Positions 1-11,768 of a stretch of DNA of 64,000 nucleotides are shown here, one piece after another. A program made the position numbers and the translations under genes. The stretch is from positions 1-64,000 of the forward strand of contig JAKSZP010009566.1 in NCBI GenBank assembly GCA_022478985.1. The letters run 5' to 3'. Below the pieces are notes generated by a model that ran no database searches, was not told where the DNA came from, and saw only the letters and a list, made by a program, of their open reading frames with translations. How positions within the stretch are numbered: position 1 is the stretch's first letter; the number at the start of each line of letters is the position of its first letter. Source of the DNA: Massospora cicadina. Lineage: Eukaryota > Entomophthoromycota > Entomophthoromycetes > Entomophthorales > Entomophthoraceae.

Positions 1-291
1 GGGTGATAGGGAACAACAAACTGTTGCGCAGTATAAATAATTTGGATAGTTCCTGTAGAAGTTGAGAGGTAAAATTGGTCCCATTATCTGACATAAGAAT
101 CTTGGGACACCCATGCTAAGTGATAATTTGCTGATAAAGGAACAACGCAGTAGTTTTAGAAGAGGGAGTAGCAATGAAGATGGCCTTGATACATTTAGTT
201 GAATGGTCAACAGACATAATAATGAACTGATGTTCATGCAACTCTCGAGGATAAGCCCAACAACATCAATAATCACCACTTTGAAAGCTTT
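1..291 (-). pseudogene. Gypsy-M integrase core, C-ward part (fragment cut by window edge)
   Basis: Read on the minus strand, this stretch encodes a Ty3/gypsy integrase catalytic core. The first Asp region (IDVVG), a VDHSTK segment and the second Asp region (SDNGTNFTS) are all visible. One frameshift lies just after DVVG and one stop precedes HGCPK. The upstream half of the same integrase (zinc-binding domain) lies at 15235-15480. The two halves read on when Gypsy-1 (292-15234) is removed, so this is one gene split by insertion. The third catalytic residue (Glu) would lie outside the window. It is a decayed gene with no intact frame. Confidence 0.85.
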
Positions 292-1053
292 TATGACGGA
301 TTGGGGCCTTCTTGATTCACACATTAGCTTTGTTAATATATTTTCGGATTTGCCTGCAAAGTTAAAAGTTTGAGTTTGAAGGGTCAGAGCAGTTGGAGGA
401 AAAATTTGAGACAAAAACTATAGTTTCAGATTCTCCTGATAATTTAGAGGTCAAGCTCAAAGGTTGGAGCAGTCAAAAGGACAATTTGAGACTAAAATTT
501 TAGGTATGGATTTGGGATTCAAGGATGAGGTCTGATCTGGTGTATCAAACGATTGGTATATCAAATCCTCCAAATTTCCATAATTTGGGATGTGAGGCTT
601 TTGTGAGCAATGATTTAGATGTCACTTTTAAATATTAATTTAGGATTTTGTAAGTGTTTAAACTATTGCAAATGCTCTAAAATGAGGAAATGACAGCTGA
701 ATATAAAGTTTAGTTTTTCAGAAAATCACAATAAAGTTTTCAGTATTCTTACGTGCTTAAAACCCATTTTAGAGTTTAATTTAAAGAAGAAATTATTTTA
801 AATCAAACAGAACAATGAGCTCATTTGGTGAGCTAGGCTAAGCATTGGCTTTGTTCACGTTTTGTCATGGAGACAGACTTTTCTGCTTGCATTCAGCATT
901 TCTGGAACCTTGGTCTGTAAATACATCGCAAACTCTGGTAATGGCATGCTGGTATAGGGTTGTTCTTTGCTGGATTTTCAATCATGTTGTCAGTGACATG
1001 GCTTGTACTTCCCAACTCCTTTGTTGCCTATTGGCGTGAACCCATGTTTTACA
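292..1053 (+). repeat. Gypsy-1 5' LTR
   Basis: This matches, with decay, the three-piece 3' LTR. It begins TATGACGGATTGGGG (3' copy: TGTGACAGATTGGGG) and ends TTTTACA (3' copy: CGTTACA). Within it, about 82 bp starting near 345 is imperfectly repeated from 427. The same duplication is present in the 3' LTR (12593 and 12674), so it predates insertion. The stretch from about 775 to 1050 matches 14950-15234. Confidence 0.82.
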
Positions 1054-1188
1054 TAAAACGAAACTCAGGTACCTTTCTATCTGTCTTGTGGTGGCCCCAG
1101 GAGGAAGCGGTGGTTCACAACGAAGAGGAATGGAACTGACATCTCTTGACCGTGGTTAGGGTAGAGTTCTCATTGGCATTTTTTCTAC

Positions 1189-1930
1189 ATGCGGTGTAAT
1201 GATTATGGGGGGATGGCAAATACACAATCCATAGTAGTCCTAGCAAAACCCAAATCACCCAACGCTAAGGTGGCATTGTCCATAGAGCGCTGGACAAATT
1301 TCATCAAGTCATTGCACATATCCTCTTCCAGGCATGTTTGGCACAGGCAACAGGGGGGATTTCCCTCTCGCACTCCAACTAGCCCAGGTGGTGGATTCAT
1401 TACCCCCAGAATTGGCGGGATGGTTGCAAAAACTTATTAATGAACAAGAGAGTTTTCAAACCTAATGAAGGAGTGTGTGAAGTTGATCAACTGGGCAGAA
1501 TATCCAGATGAGGCAAAAGATGAGGCATGATTGACCCTCTTAACTTTAAGCCAGGGTCATAGCTCAGTAGAAAAATATGCGCTAGTTTCCTGTCCTCTGG
1601 AAAAGGCATCCCAGATTGCAGATTCCCAAGATTAGCATATGTTCCATCAGGGATTGCAAGCAGATTTTCTAGAAGCTTTGGAAGAAAAGATCCAGGCCAC
1701 ACATGAAGAGGAAGTGGCCTTTGCGGTACAAGTTGAAAAGCAATTGGTGCTGGCATAGGACCAGCGTGAGGGATCAATGTCACCAGGTAAGGGAAAGTCC
1801 ACAGTGAGTGACCGTTCTAGCCAGGGAGCTGGAATCCAGCTTAAAGAAAATTTGGAAACGTACAAGGGGAAGAGCGTCAAGGAAATGAAGATGAAGCACG
1901 TAGATTGGTAAGCCATGGGCAGGGAAAGGG
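1189..1930 (+). pseudogene. Gypsy-1 gag remnant
   Basis: The clearest part is 1545-1920. It reads as a retrotransposon Gag C-terminal capsid stretch: a PGHSSVEKYA-like segment, then HMFHQGLQADFLEAL, then a helical Glu-rich part and a basic Ser-rich tail. Two in-frame stops interrupt it. The part from 1189 to 1545 is probably the N-terminal half but needs frameshifts to connect. No CCHC knuckle was found. The order before protease and RT matches the family. Position 1054-1188, between LTR and gag, shows no recognisable primer-binding site. Confidence 0.6.
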
Positions 1931-1949
1931 GAATATGCCTAAATTTTCA

Positions 1950-3830
1950 CCAGCCAATTCGCAATTGAATGACCCATTCAAAAATAAAACACCTTTTTCG
2001 CTTTATCCTCGCCTGTTTGTTCCCATAAAGTTGCACTTGGATGGTGAAATAAAAAGGGCAATGGCACAGGTAGATATTGGGGTAGAAGGGAACTACATTG
2101 AGCTTGCTCTGGAGAACGCTTGAAGTTACAGGTGTGGAGGAAACCAGAGGTTGTATTTGCTGATGCATAATGGAGGGCACCATCATGGTGAGTGAGCCCT
2201 TCAGTGAAGATACAGCAGGACTCATTTGGACTCTGGGAGAAGTTTTGTGCAATCGAAAACCTGGCCCCCAGCAGTGCTAGGGATGCGGTGGTGGCATTGT
2301 TCATACCTTAATCAATGTGCCTTCCAGTATATATAACCTTGAATCCAAGGATGGGTCCCCTGATGAAGTACAGCTGTTGGTGGGAAACCATGAGTCAGAT
2401 GAGCATAGAAACCTGGGGCTTTGCAGGAAGAGGACTCAACAGTAGAATACCGAGTTTTTGTGGGGGTCTTTGGACCAAAAAGGATTTACCATTCTCTCCC
2501 AAGGGGCCATTTTAAATCTCATTTCAGCTTAAGGAAGGGCCAGAACTCTTCCATGTATGCCCAATCTATCCCCTGAACAAAAAATTCAAGGCCGCATTAG
2601 AGGATCATGTGAATTATATGTTGAACGGAGGTTTAATTGAGCCATCAAAGTCAGCCGTGGTGTCCCCAGTGATGCTGGTGCCCAAGGCAAGTGGAGAGTT
2701 ACAGCCATGCGTGGACTACCGGAGATTGAATGCACTCATGGAGCTGGACCCTTACCCAATGCCATTAATGGAAGATATCCTGCTGATGGTCACGGGGTAA
2801 ACATCTTCACTAAGCTTGATTTGGCAGATGCATTCAATAAGGTACCCATGAGGACAGAACACCAGAAGTACATGGCATTAAATGCCACTTTATAATGTTC
2901 CAATACCAAGTTATGCCATTTGGGCTGCGCAATTCTTAGCGGTGTTCCAACTTATGACTGACCAGGTCCTCAGTCGGATGATTAGCCTGTGTTGCATCGC
3001 TATTATGGATGACATCCTTGTGTTTTCACGTTTCAAGGAGACACATGTACATGACATGTGGGAGGTCCTGGAGGCATTGGCTGCGACAGGATTACAGCTG
3101 AAGCCTTCAAAGTGTGAGTTTAACCAGGAGTCAGTTACATTCCTGGAGAATATTGTGTTTGGGAAGGGCCTGGGGGTATGCCCAGACAAGATACAGGCAG
3201 TGCGCGCATGGAAGGCACCAACAGATCAGACAGGTCTAAGAAATTTTCTGGGACAGTGAATTTCCTCTGGACGTTCATCAAGGAACCTATCAAAGTTGGC
3301 CTTGACACTTACACAATTAATGCAAAATGTGCCGTTTATATGGGGAGAAGGATAGGAGAGAGCATTCAACCTGCTGAAAGGGAAGCTCATCTCGGTGCCA
3401 GTCCTTGCCCAACCAGATCCTGAGAAACTTTTCATAGTTGAGATGTACGCCTCAAATTTCGCTGGGGGAGCAGTACTCTTAAAGAGGGTGGCGGATGGGT
3501 TAGAGCATCCAGTGTATAATTCAGCCATAAAATAATTACAGCAGAAACAAACTATCTGATATATGTCAAGGAGCTACTGGCGGTGGTTGCGGCGCTGTAG
3601 GAGTGGCATCACCACATGTTAAATGCCAGTCATCCTTTTGTATTATGAAAAGACCATCAGGTACTGGAGTATTACTGAGAGCCCAGGAAAATGAATCAGC
3701 CCCAAGTTCAGTGGCATTTGGAGCTGGTTCAATATAATTTCTAAGTAGAGTACCATCCGGGAGCTGTCAATACCATATCATATTAAATATACTGGGATGC
3801 AGGGCTAGCATATGAGAAGAATGAGTTGGA
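1950..3830 (+). pseudogene. Gypsy-1 pol, protease-RT-RNase H part
   Basis: A protease-like segment is near 2040-2120, where the usual D-S/T-G reads D-I-G. RT follows. Around 2609-2800 is the fingers region (GGLIEPSKSAVVSPV, VDYRRLN, DPYPMP). Around 2800-2880 is motif A (FTKLDLADAFN). The YxDD box is at about 3000-3015 with the first residue altered (IMDD), followed by the thumb (KPSKCEF, FLGQ) to about 3258. Frameshifts occur near 2800 and 2895. RNase H is very decayed between 3300 and 3800. The closest relatives in this window are the pol regions of E3 and E4, judged by motif order and the chromodomain. Confidence 0.8.
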
Positions 3831-4065
3831 GGAATATAACACAGAAACCATGTTCCAGTCAGACAAATTTACCATGATGGTGAGTGAGGAGGATGAAATG
3901 GTGGGGGAAATCCTATGGAAGCAAAGGAGGTCAGCATTTTGTCATCAGTTATGGGCGGAAACAGACAAGGACCAACATCACAGTCATCATTGTACATATG
4001 GGAAGAAAGATGGGATTTTGTACCATGACTCACAAGTATGGGTTCCAAATCCAACGCTATAGTGG

Positions 4066-5300
4066 GAAGTGATGCAGGCATTGCAAGACCACCCATTAAC
4101 GGGACATCCTGGGGTTGAGAAGATGTTTGAACTGGTGAGGCGTAAGTATCCATGCTGGACTGCAGAAGGAGATCACAATATATGTGCAGAGTGCTGGTTT
4201 GTGCGCGTAAAACCTTTGCAGAGGCAGCCTGTGGGTAAGTTAGTCCCACTCCAGATTCCAAGCTGACCATGGAGTCAGTTAGCGTGATTTCATTATGGGA
4301 ATTAACCAAGTTCAAGGGAAGGATGCAATAATGGTTTTTATCAAGTAGTTGACTAAATATGCCATAGTTTTCCCATGTACCTCAAATTTTTCAGTCAAAG
4401 ACACAGCAAAGTTTTTCATTGATGAGATATATGCCAGTAAAGCCTGCAGGCAGAGATCATTTCATATTGTGGACCCTAATTCATATTAAAATTCTGGTCA
4501 AATTTACTCAACAACCTTAAGATTTGCACTTGTAGGGCTTCAGAATATCATCCTAAATCTGATGGACAGACAGAGAGGGTGAACCAAATATTAGAACAAA
4601 ACCTTTGATGCTATTTTTCAAATCAGCAAGATGATTGGGTTACCTGGATTAAACTGGATTATCTCACCTATAACCACTACTTGTCGGTGTCAGGGATGAC
4701 GCAATTCTATGCAAACTATGGATCAAATCCAGCATTGGATGGGGGTCAGGTGGTGGAGTATGCCAGGTGGTGAACAAGTTATCCTGCAAATTGACAGACA
4801 TTGGAAGGAAGTTACAAAACAGCCTGGAGGGAGCCACAGCATGGCAAAAGTGGTATGCAGATAGATGGCGAGCTCTAGACCCATTCTTTGCCCCAGAAGA
4901 TTGGGTATTGGTGGCGGCAAGAAAAGTATGCAGTACCGGTGAAGAGCCAGAATCTTGGACCAAAGTTCTTGGGACCATATAAGGTGATTCATGTTATCAA
5001 CAAGATTGCACTAGAACTCGACCTTCTGCAAGAGTCAAGGGCCCATCCAGTTATTCATGGCTCACAGCTTTGGGGATTCAGGGCAGGAGCCAGAGCGTCC
5101 TGGGCTGTTGAGACCACTGGAGAATGACAACCAAGAATATGAGGTCAAACAAATCCTGAATGAGCGATGAGTGAGGGGTCAGCAGCAATTTCTGGTAAAG
5201 TGGAGAGGATATCTGGTGGAGGAAGTGACCTGGCAGACACCAGAGATTTGTGCACTCTGTACAGAGAAGGTCCAAGAGCTCTTCTATTTGCAAGGGGGTG
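4066..5300 (+). pseudogene. Gypsy-1 pol, integrase plus chromodomain
   Basis: The zinc-binding domain of integrase is at 4069-4200 (DHPLTGHPGVEKM, then a C-x2-C-like part). The catalytic core is badly decayed until 4520-4610, where YHPKSDGQTERVNQ gives the Glu-containing end. The C-terminal part at 4880-5080 reads LGPKFLGPYKVIHVI. A chromodomain follows at about 5120-5260 (EYEVKQIL, FLVKWRGY, VTWQ), which in this family binds modified histones and directs integration. The frame runs into the LTR and stops near 5353. Several stops show that it is inactive. Confidence 0.78.
5292..5300 (+). promoter_or_regulatory. Gypsy-1 polypurine tract
   Basis: The sequence AAGGGGGTGA ends one base before the TGTGACAG that opens the 3' LTR, which is the expected place for plus-strand priming. 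The similar AAGGGGGTAATA stands before the 3' LTR of Gypsy-2. Confidence 0.7.
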
Positions 5301-5301
5301 A

Positions 5302-5350
5302 TGTGACAGATTGGGGCCAGCCTGATCTGAACATTGATATTTTATCTAAC
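5302..5350 (+). repeat. Gypsy-1 3' LTR, piece 1 of 3
   Basis: It starts TGTGACAGATTGGGGCC and aligns with 292-340 of the 5' LTR. The LTR is then interrupted by an ORF1-only LINE unit. Its last ~20 bases resemble 12565-12585 and are the likely duplicated target, now diverged. Confidence 0.75.
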
Positions 5351-5399
5351 TGAGGCAAGCCGACCAGGGGATGGACAATACTGAGCTCTGAGGAGCAAA

Positions 5400-6460
5400 A
5401 CTTATACTATGTTTGAATTTAAATGAACAGAAAGAGACAAGCTTATCACTAATTCCAAATCAAAAAATTAAATTAAAACTAACGTTTACCCAACCAGGTC
5501 AGATGCGGTAAACTGCTATGCGTCATTGGTGGGGGGATGAGTCAAGATCAGGAGGCTCATCTTCCTCCTCTGTGTTGGACAGTGTACAACAGAGCGCTGA
5601 GAGCATGGGTGTGAGTGCATCCTCAAAATTGGGGTCAAGGTAGCAAAGTGGCTTAGGAAGCTCAAATTTAGCTATGAGGAGGGTTGTGATGTATTTAGAA
5701 AAGGCTTTTTCAGTCTTAAGGCAAACTTAGGGTAGTGTGGTAAAGGTGGCGACGTTGTTGATGGTAATGTGGGTCTTAGGTCAAATTTTGCAACCAGCAC
5801 AACTTTTTGTACTGCCTTGTGGGCAACTTGTTGAAACCATAGGAAATCTCTATTTTATATGAATTTGTTGCATGGGGGAAGGACAGGGGTGGGTACCCCC
5901 TTGGCCAAGACTGTGACTGATTTTTCTATGGACCTTTGGAGGAGCAACAATCAGGGGAGGCAACAGCCTATTTGGTGAGTTGGTGGTCACTTTGGAATTC
6001 ATCTGCCTCTGAGCATAGAGCATAGCGGCGAGTTGGAAGTTGAGCTGCATATTCTGCGTTTAGGTAAATTTTGGGGCCTGGAGCCTCAACTGAGTCAGGG
6101 ATGAGATTCCCAACTAATCAACTTCCTCCAAATGATCCTAGGGATTTTGGTTGAAGACGATAGGTTGATCAGCATATGGGTGGGCTGGATTGGGTGGCTG
6201 GGTGGTTTTTTTTGGATTTACTGGGTTTATGATGGCTCCTGGTTAGTTGTAGTAGGAGTGGTGGTTTGGCATGTCAGTTCTTTATTATTGAGTCCGTGGA
6301 AGTTGCATCTACCATTTTGAGTGGAGGGGGAGGGAGGATTGTGCCCCATTTGAAATAAATTTTTATGTCATCTATGGGAGCACCATGGGGGGAGTCGAGC
6401 ATGTGGGCTCCATCTCAAACTATGGTGAGGCAGTGCCTCTTTGAGTAATCCAGGTCAAAA
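5400..6460 (-). pseudogene. ORF1-only unit copy 3, C-terminal half of ORF1
   Basis: Translated on the minus strand, this continues the protein from 11769. Just after the LINE-A junction it reads LDYSKRHC, the end of a CCHC-like knuckle, with two of the four ligands replaced in this copy. Further on, the DHQLTK ... AVASP segment matches DHQLAKAAVASP of copy 2 and DHQLAVTAAAHPEI of copy 1. The rest is low-complexity, Pro- and Ser-rich, with several stops. The 3' tail follows near 5400-5351. The function is inferred from ORF1 homology: RNA binding as part of the LINE particle. Confidence 0.65.
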
Positions 6461-6477
6461 CTAATGAGGCAGATCTT
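6461..6477. repeat. LINE-A target-site duplication, left copy
   Basis: CTAATGAGGCAGATCTT here matches TTAATGGGGCAGATCTT at 11752-11768 at 15 of 17 positions. Removing LINE-A and one copy joins the ORF1-only unit correctly in its zinc-knuckle region. Confidence 0.85.
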
Positions 6478-6573
6478 AAAACTTTTCTCTCTCGTTGCAT
6501 TCACTTTTGCAACTTATTCAATTTTAGTCTGAATTTAGTTTGATAATCTCACAGAGGAGATTAGTCTGCGCCC

Positions 6574-7900
6574 ATGTCTGGGAGCAGTTTGGAAAGTAAG
6601 GTAAGAGGCACAGGTGGTAGGCCCGCGACCTCCAACATTCAAAAACGCCCCGGAGAAACTTGCAGATTAGATAAAAATAAAAAACTGGCAGTTACTATTT
6701 CTCCAGAAATCCTCACTTGGCAGGCGCGATGTAACCAGTACATCAACACGTCGCACTCACAACCACTCTCATCTTTGAAGAATGGAGTTCAGGTGTTCCT
6801 GGATATCCAACAAACAGCTTTATGGAAAATTTTTGTGGGGATGTGCACACTTGTTTCCTGACTGTGGTGTACATCGCACCTCGCTCCCTGTCATGTGGTT
6901 GGCTGGATCTCAGTTTTGAAAACAAGGAGGCATCAGACGAAGCTGCTGTGGTGCGCGTTGTGATTGACCTCCCTGAAGGGCAGCAGGTCATCGAAACCAA
7001 GTGCACCAGATGGATAAAATCCAACCAAATTTTCTCACGGTCAACTTTTTGCCCACTACAGTTAAGCATGACGTTCTGGAGCAGCATCTGAAAGCTGGTC
7101 TCACCGTATATGGCGAAATACAATCCTTCAAGATGCAACGCTTTATGCTGATGCCACACCTGTGCACTGGCAAAGCCATTGCAGTTCTGACCTCAACCAA
7201 GGAGATTGCAAAGGACCTAACCCAGATCCCGCACTCCACTTATGTTAATATCAAAGGGCATACCACCCACCCTTTCCAGGTAACCGTAGACAGTGCACCC
7301 TTCATCTGCACCCACTGTGACGCGTTCAGCCATAAGGCACACGCATGCCCCACCAATGAGGGCATCACATTCCAAGAGCACCCCTCGACGGCCATGGCCA
7401 ATGGGGAGGCGCACTATGAACCAACCACCAGTACCAAAGAGGCCTTCCCATGGGGAGCACAAGGCTACTACTTACTAGTAAAGCTTATCTCCCCTCAAGA
7501 GCGGAAGAAGGCCAAACAGGCCCGCAGGGCTGCGGCCAAGGAAGCGGCCAAAGTCACCTCTGCTATCCCACACTCCCAACGCCAGGAGTACATTGAAACC
7601 TTTGCGGTGGAAGCAACTCAGGGGATTCCTCAACCAATCAGATTGGGAGGCCCAAGCTGATAGGGCCAACCAATCTGAGGATCTGATGGGTGACTCGATC
7701 TCACCTGACAATTGCAACCAAGCCCCAATTGAAACCAACTTGGTCTCAAACCTACCTGAAAAATTTTTTTAACCCAAACGTTGGTGCACCAGACTCATCC
7801 GCACCACAAAAAATTCTTTTGACAGTGGGAAAACAAAAAGCGAAGGCAAAAGCCAACGTGTACCTGTCTGCTAAAATTAACTAATCTACCAATAGCGTTG
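6574..7900 (+). pseudogene. LINE-A ORF1 protein
   Basis: The start at 6574 opens MSGSSLESK. A frameshift follows near 6840 and another near 7010-7050. The central fold reads CGWLDLSFENKEA, then a FLPTTVKHDVLEQHL segment like the RRM-type region of LINE ORF1. A CCHC knuckle is intact at 7307-7348 (CTHC ... HKAHAC). An Ala/Lys/Arg-rich helix (RKKAKQARRAAAKEAA) follows near 7510. The last frame stops at 7660, with a possible frameshifted extension to about 7900. Known role of the family: RNA binding and chaperone activity in the retrotransposition particle. LINE-B ORF1 has the same order of parts. Confidence 0.82.
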
Positions 7901-7989
7901 CTGCAAACACCCACGCCACTGTGAAGGCCTGTGGGGATACAGAGGAGGCTGGTGGGCCTGGGTGCCCACCCCCTCGCACCTAAGGTGCG

Positions 7990-10900
7990 ATGGGGGAAGC
8001 CTTCACTTTAGGGACGTTGAATATTGCCAGAATCAAGGCCTCACCATCCTGGGCTAGGAAACTGAATTTTTTACAAAAAAATTTACCCGTGGACATCTTG
8101 GCCATCCAGGAGTCCCACTGTCCATGAGGTTCCAAGGACACTTGGAAAACCATGCTTCTCCCTTCCCTATCCTTCTGGTCTGAGCAATGTGGGGTGCTTG
8201 TTAAGAAAAACAATTTTTATAATTTTCATTGTCTGAATCCTTACTCGATGGTTAAGTCCTCGTTGTTACATTTTCATGGGCTGACGTGGCACACGCTATT
8301 GTCAACATTTATGCCCCAACCTGTGCATGAGAGCGTCAGGAATTTTTCTCATTGGTCAAATACCTTCCGTTACCCCCTGAACCTTTTATAGTTGGTGAAA
8401 TGAACTGTTGGCTAAACATACCCACGGACTGTTGGCCTTCCTCATCCCACGCCCCCCAGGGTCACATAGAACTTCACGTTCTAAAGGCCACCCTTGGGTT
8501 TGCTAGATGCACTGCTGCAACAGGCTCCGCTACTTGAGAACATGATGCGCCCTCACGTTCACAACAGCCAATTAAGGTCCATGTTCTGCATTGACCTTAT
8601 CCTCACACCGGTGAAATTTCAATCTCATATTTCCCACTTCCACAAATCAAAAATAGATTTCTCTGACCACTGGCTGGTCTCGATAACCTACCACTTACCC
8701 GTCACAGTGGCTAGGGCTCCACATTGGTGCAAACTCCGCCCACCCAAACTTGCATCGCCAGGATTTTCCACTTGGGTGTAATCAGCAACTTTGGCAAAAG
8801 AGTTTATTACACCGTTTTGTGCGGACCCAATCTCCACATGGTCAGCCTTCAAAGAGGATACCATCCGCCATGCTCACCACCTCTCCTCCCAACACTCAAG
8901 AGCTACATCGGCTGTCATCTCTTGCACTCTGGCAGAGTTGGCACACCTGGAGTCCAACATCCCAGCCATGGGCTACAGCACTGCTTGGGGCTGGAAGTGG
9001 GCAGAAGCAGCTGCCCACCTCAACGCCTTGAAAGGTAACACAAACATTGGGTTTGTGTTCAGTACAGGGCCAAACTCATTACAGAGGGTGGCACATGCTC
9101 CACTTATTTTTTTAAAATTCTTTGCACCGCGCCAGAGCATGGCCTGCACTCAGGTGCGGAGGTTGGATAATTCCGTCGCGGATAAGCTGGCTGAAGTGGT
9201 GATCAAAATACAAAAGTATTACTCCAAGATGTACCAATCCAATCCAATTCAGCTGGCCAAAATTGCGAAATTTCTTGATAGCATGCACATCTGCACCGTT
9301 TCCCAATACTCAGAGTTAATGAATTTGATTACTCCGAACAAACTCTGGTCCGCCATCCGCGGTGCACCAAATCAGAAATGCCCAGGCCCTGATGGCATTC
9401 TGTATGAGTTCTATAAGAAGTACTTCAAATATCTATCCCCACTGTTGCTTGCCTCACTCAACCAGAGCCTTTTGGAAACGCGCCTCCTACCAGGAGGGCA
9501 AGAGTACTTCACCATCACACTCTTCAAGTAAGGGTCAAGATAGACCTAGCCAACTGGTGCCCCATTTCTTTAACTAACATGGATACAAAAATTTTAACTA
9601 AAATCATGGCTAACCGTCTAGGGATTGTAGCATCTGCCACCATCTTTCCAGAACAATTCAGTTTCATACCCAGAAGGTCGATTTAGGACAACGTGCACTC
9701 TGTGGCTAATTCATGCCAGTCCACGGCCTCTGGGGCACTTGTATTTTTGGACCAACAGAAGGCCAATAATAGAGTAAACTGGGAATACCTCAAGGCCTGC
9801 CTCCACCAATTCCGCTTGCCCCCTCGTTTCATCAGCTGGTTAATGCTGCTTACAGAATCTGCAACAATGGCAGTGCGTGGCCCTGGCTTCCTCACGGAAG
9901 TAGTCCACCCATAAAGGGGCCTATGACAAGGGGACCCCCTTAGCCCACTCTTATATAACTTCAGCCTTGACCCACTACTTTGAAACATGAATGCCCGCCT
10001 CACTGGGGTCCATGCACCAGGCGAAGCCCCAGTCAAAATGATGGCGTTTGCAGATGATTGTGTGGTTGGGGTGTCCAATAATCAAGATGCACGCGCGCTT
10101 GAAGCTCTCATCCAGGAGTATTCCCGGGTAAGTAATGCTGCACTGAACACTTCCAAAACCGAAATCATCCTCCTTGGCTGGTATCAAACCAGCTGGGCCC
10201 CAGCGACTAGTGCCCAACCTGGCCCATCTGCTTGCACACGTGCTCGCCTTCCATGCTCACCCCACACCGCCCCTCTTATGCTCCCCTTTGTGCCACGCCC
10301 TACCATAAGGCCTGTCCGCCATCTGGGCATGTGGGTGGAAGCAGGCGGGTATGTCTCAGCAGTAATGGAAAAACGTATTCTAGACAACGTGATGAAGTGC
10401 ATCGCCTCCCTCAAAACCCACCCTACTTCCCTTAATGGCAGGGTTGTTTTAGACAAATCTATGCTCCTCTCCAAAGTCTGGTTTGGAGCCCACACAATCG
10501 CCTTCTCCCCGGGTTTTTTCAAATCTATGTATGCCCTTCTACAAGGGTGGCTTTGGTCAGGCCGCCCACCGCCAGTGCAGCTTGAGGTCATGTTTGGCCC
10601 TCGTCGTCATGGTGGCATGGGCCTGCTCAACTTTAAAGCCCATGCTGCCAATATCCTGGGCACCTGGTTCTGCGGCCATCACCGCCCCTATGCTCCCCTC
10701 CCAACCCTGGTCCCGCACAGCCCGCTCCAACTTCTCCTGCGCCCTGGGCCTTAATATCCATCAAACTTCACTCCTTGATGAAATATCTGGCTTCCCACCC
10801 ATCGGCCACAGGTCCTCATGGGACTAAAACCCACTACAAACGAATCCTCCTCTCCATGCGGAGCGCTGAGTGGAGAATACATATTAATGGACACACAGCC

Positions 10901-11580
10901 CAGAGAGGCCACCCCTCTCCTCGGTTCACACAGGAGGTACAGAGGTTACCCATTCAAGATGGCTTGATCCCCACACGGCCCCATGTCCTATCCATGGTGG
11001 ACTACCTGGACATAATGGACATCCCTTATTCCCTTGAGACCCAGAAGATTATTTGGAAATACGCACACCACCCTCTGTTGCAGCCTCAAATCCGTTCCCA
11101 TGTGTGGCGCTGCCTGAGGTGGGTGTACCATACGGCTGAGCGCTCTAACGCTTACACTCATTCTGTGTCGTGTGTGGCCAGTATGGAACGCTGTTCCACC
11201 GCCTGGAAAAGTGCCCTACCTCTAAAGCGATATGGCGTGAGGTGCAACGTCTTCTTTGCCAGAATCAGACACATCCCTTCAGTTTGTCTAGGGATATGTT
11301 TGCTTTATCTATGGTCTCCCATCTCCCACCCTCCCTCCGTGCTCTGGTGGTCACAATCACCATGTGGACTATCCACGCGATTGTCTTGGATGCCATCACA
11401 GGCTCCACCCCCACCCTCCCAGAAGCTGTCCAAAGATTCTGGTCCCATTTGGTGGACCACTTCCCAGGAGTGGATGTTTGGGTACCTCCCACCACGTCGC
11501 CATCAGGATGTCTCCTCCTGGTTCCCAGTTTGGTTCATCGACTCGGACCCTTTCCTCCACACATGTTCAATTGTGGTTAG
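7990..11580 (+). pseudogene. LINE-A ORF2 (endonuclease-RT)
   Basis: The endonuclease begins at about 7990 (LGTLNIA, then DILAIQESH) and ends near 8700 with SDHWLVSI. RT follows: a PGPDGI box at 9380, LDQQKANNRVNW at about 9745, a QGDPLSPLLYNFS-like segment near 9925-9965 and F-A-D-D at 10047-10058. The thumb region is NTSKTEIILLGW. The C-terminus has a C-x2-C-x7-H-x4-C motif at 11164-11220, then MWTIHAIVLDA, and a stop at 11578-11580. Frameshifts and stops (near 8128, 8390, 9530, 9914) make it inactive. RT motifs place it among L1-type elements; finer classification needs a tree. Confidence 0.85.
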
Positions 11581-11751
11581 GCCCCTTTGCACGTTCCCTC
11601 CTCCTCCCCATAGTGGCGTTCCCGCTGGCAACAAAAGATAGCATCGCTTCTCTGGGGTGCCTTCCCTGTTACTAAGTTTAGTTTTCTTGTGTCTACATTT
11701 GGAAATGTTCGTCCCCTGGTTGGCCTTCCCCACAATAAATTAAAAATTAGA

Positions 11752-11768
11752 TTAATGGGGCAGATCTT
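11752..11768. repeat. LINE-A target-site duplication, right copy
   Basis: TTAATGGGGCAGATCTT is the partner of 6461-6477. It directly follows the A-rich end of LINE-A, as expected for target-primed reverse transcription. Confidence 0.85.

Larger units (their letters stand above)
6478..11751 (+). mobile_element. LINE-A: near full-length L1-type non-LTR retrotransposon
   Basis: A 5.27-kb plus-strand LINE flanked by 17-bp target-site duplications. It has a ~95-base 5' leader, ORF1 with a CCHC knuckle, ORF2 with APE-like endonuclease, RT and a C-terminal CCHC-like motif, then a short 3' UTR and an A-rich end (ACAATAAATTAAAAATTAG). The 3' UTR core (AATGTTCGTCCCCTGGTTGG) is shared with LINE-B and the ORF1-only units. 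Both ORFs carry frameshifts. It inserted into copy 3 of the ORF1-only unit in opposite orientation and is therefore younger than that copy. Confidence 0.9.

Noticed and set aside
5850..6050. Independent small gene on the minus strand
   Set aside because: It is an out-of-frame reading of the ORF1-only unit; the homologous frame carries the DHQL segment instead.
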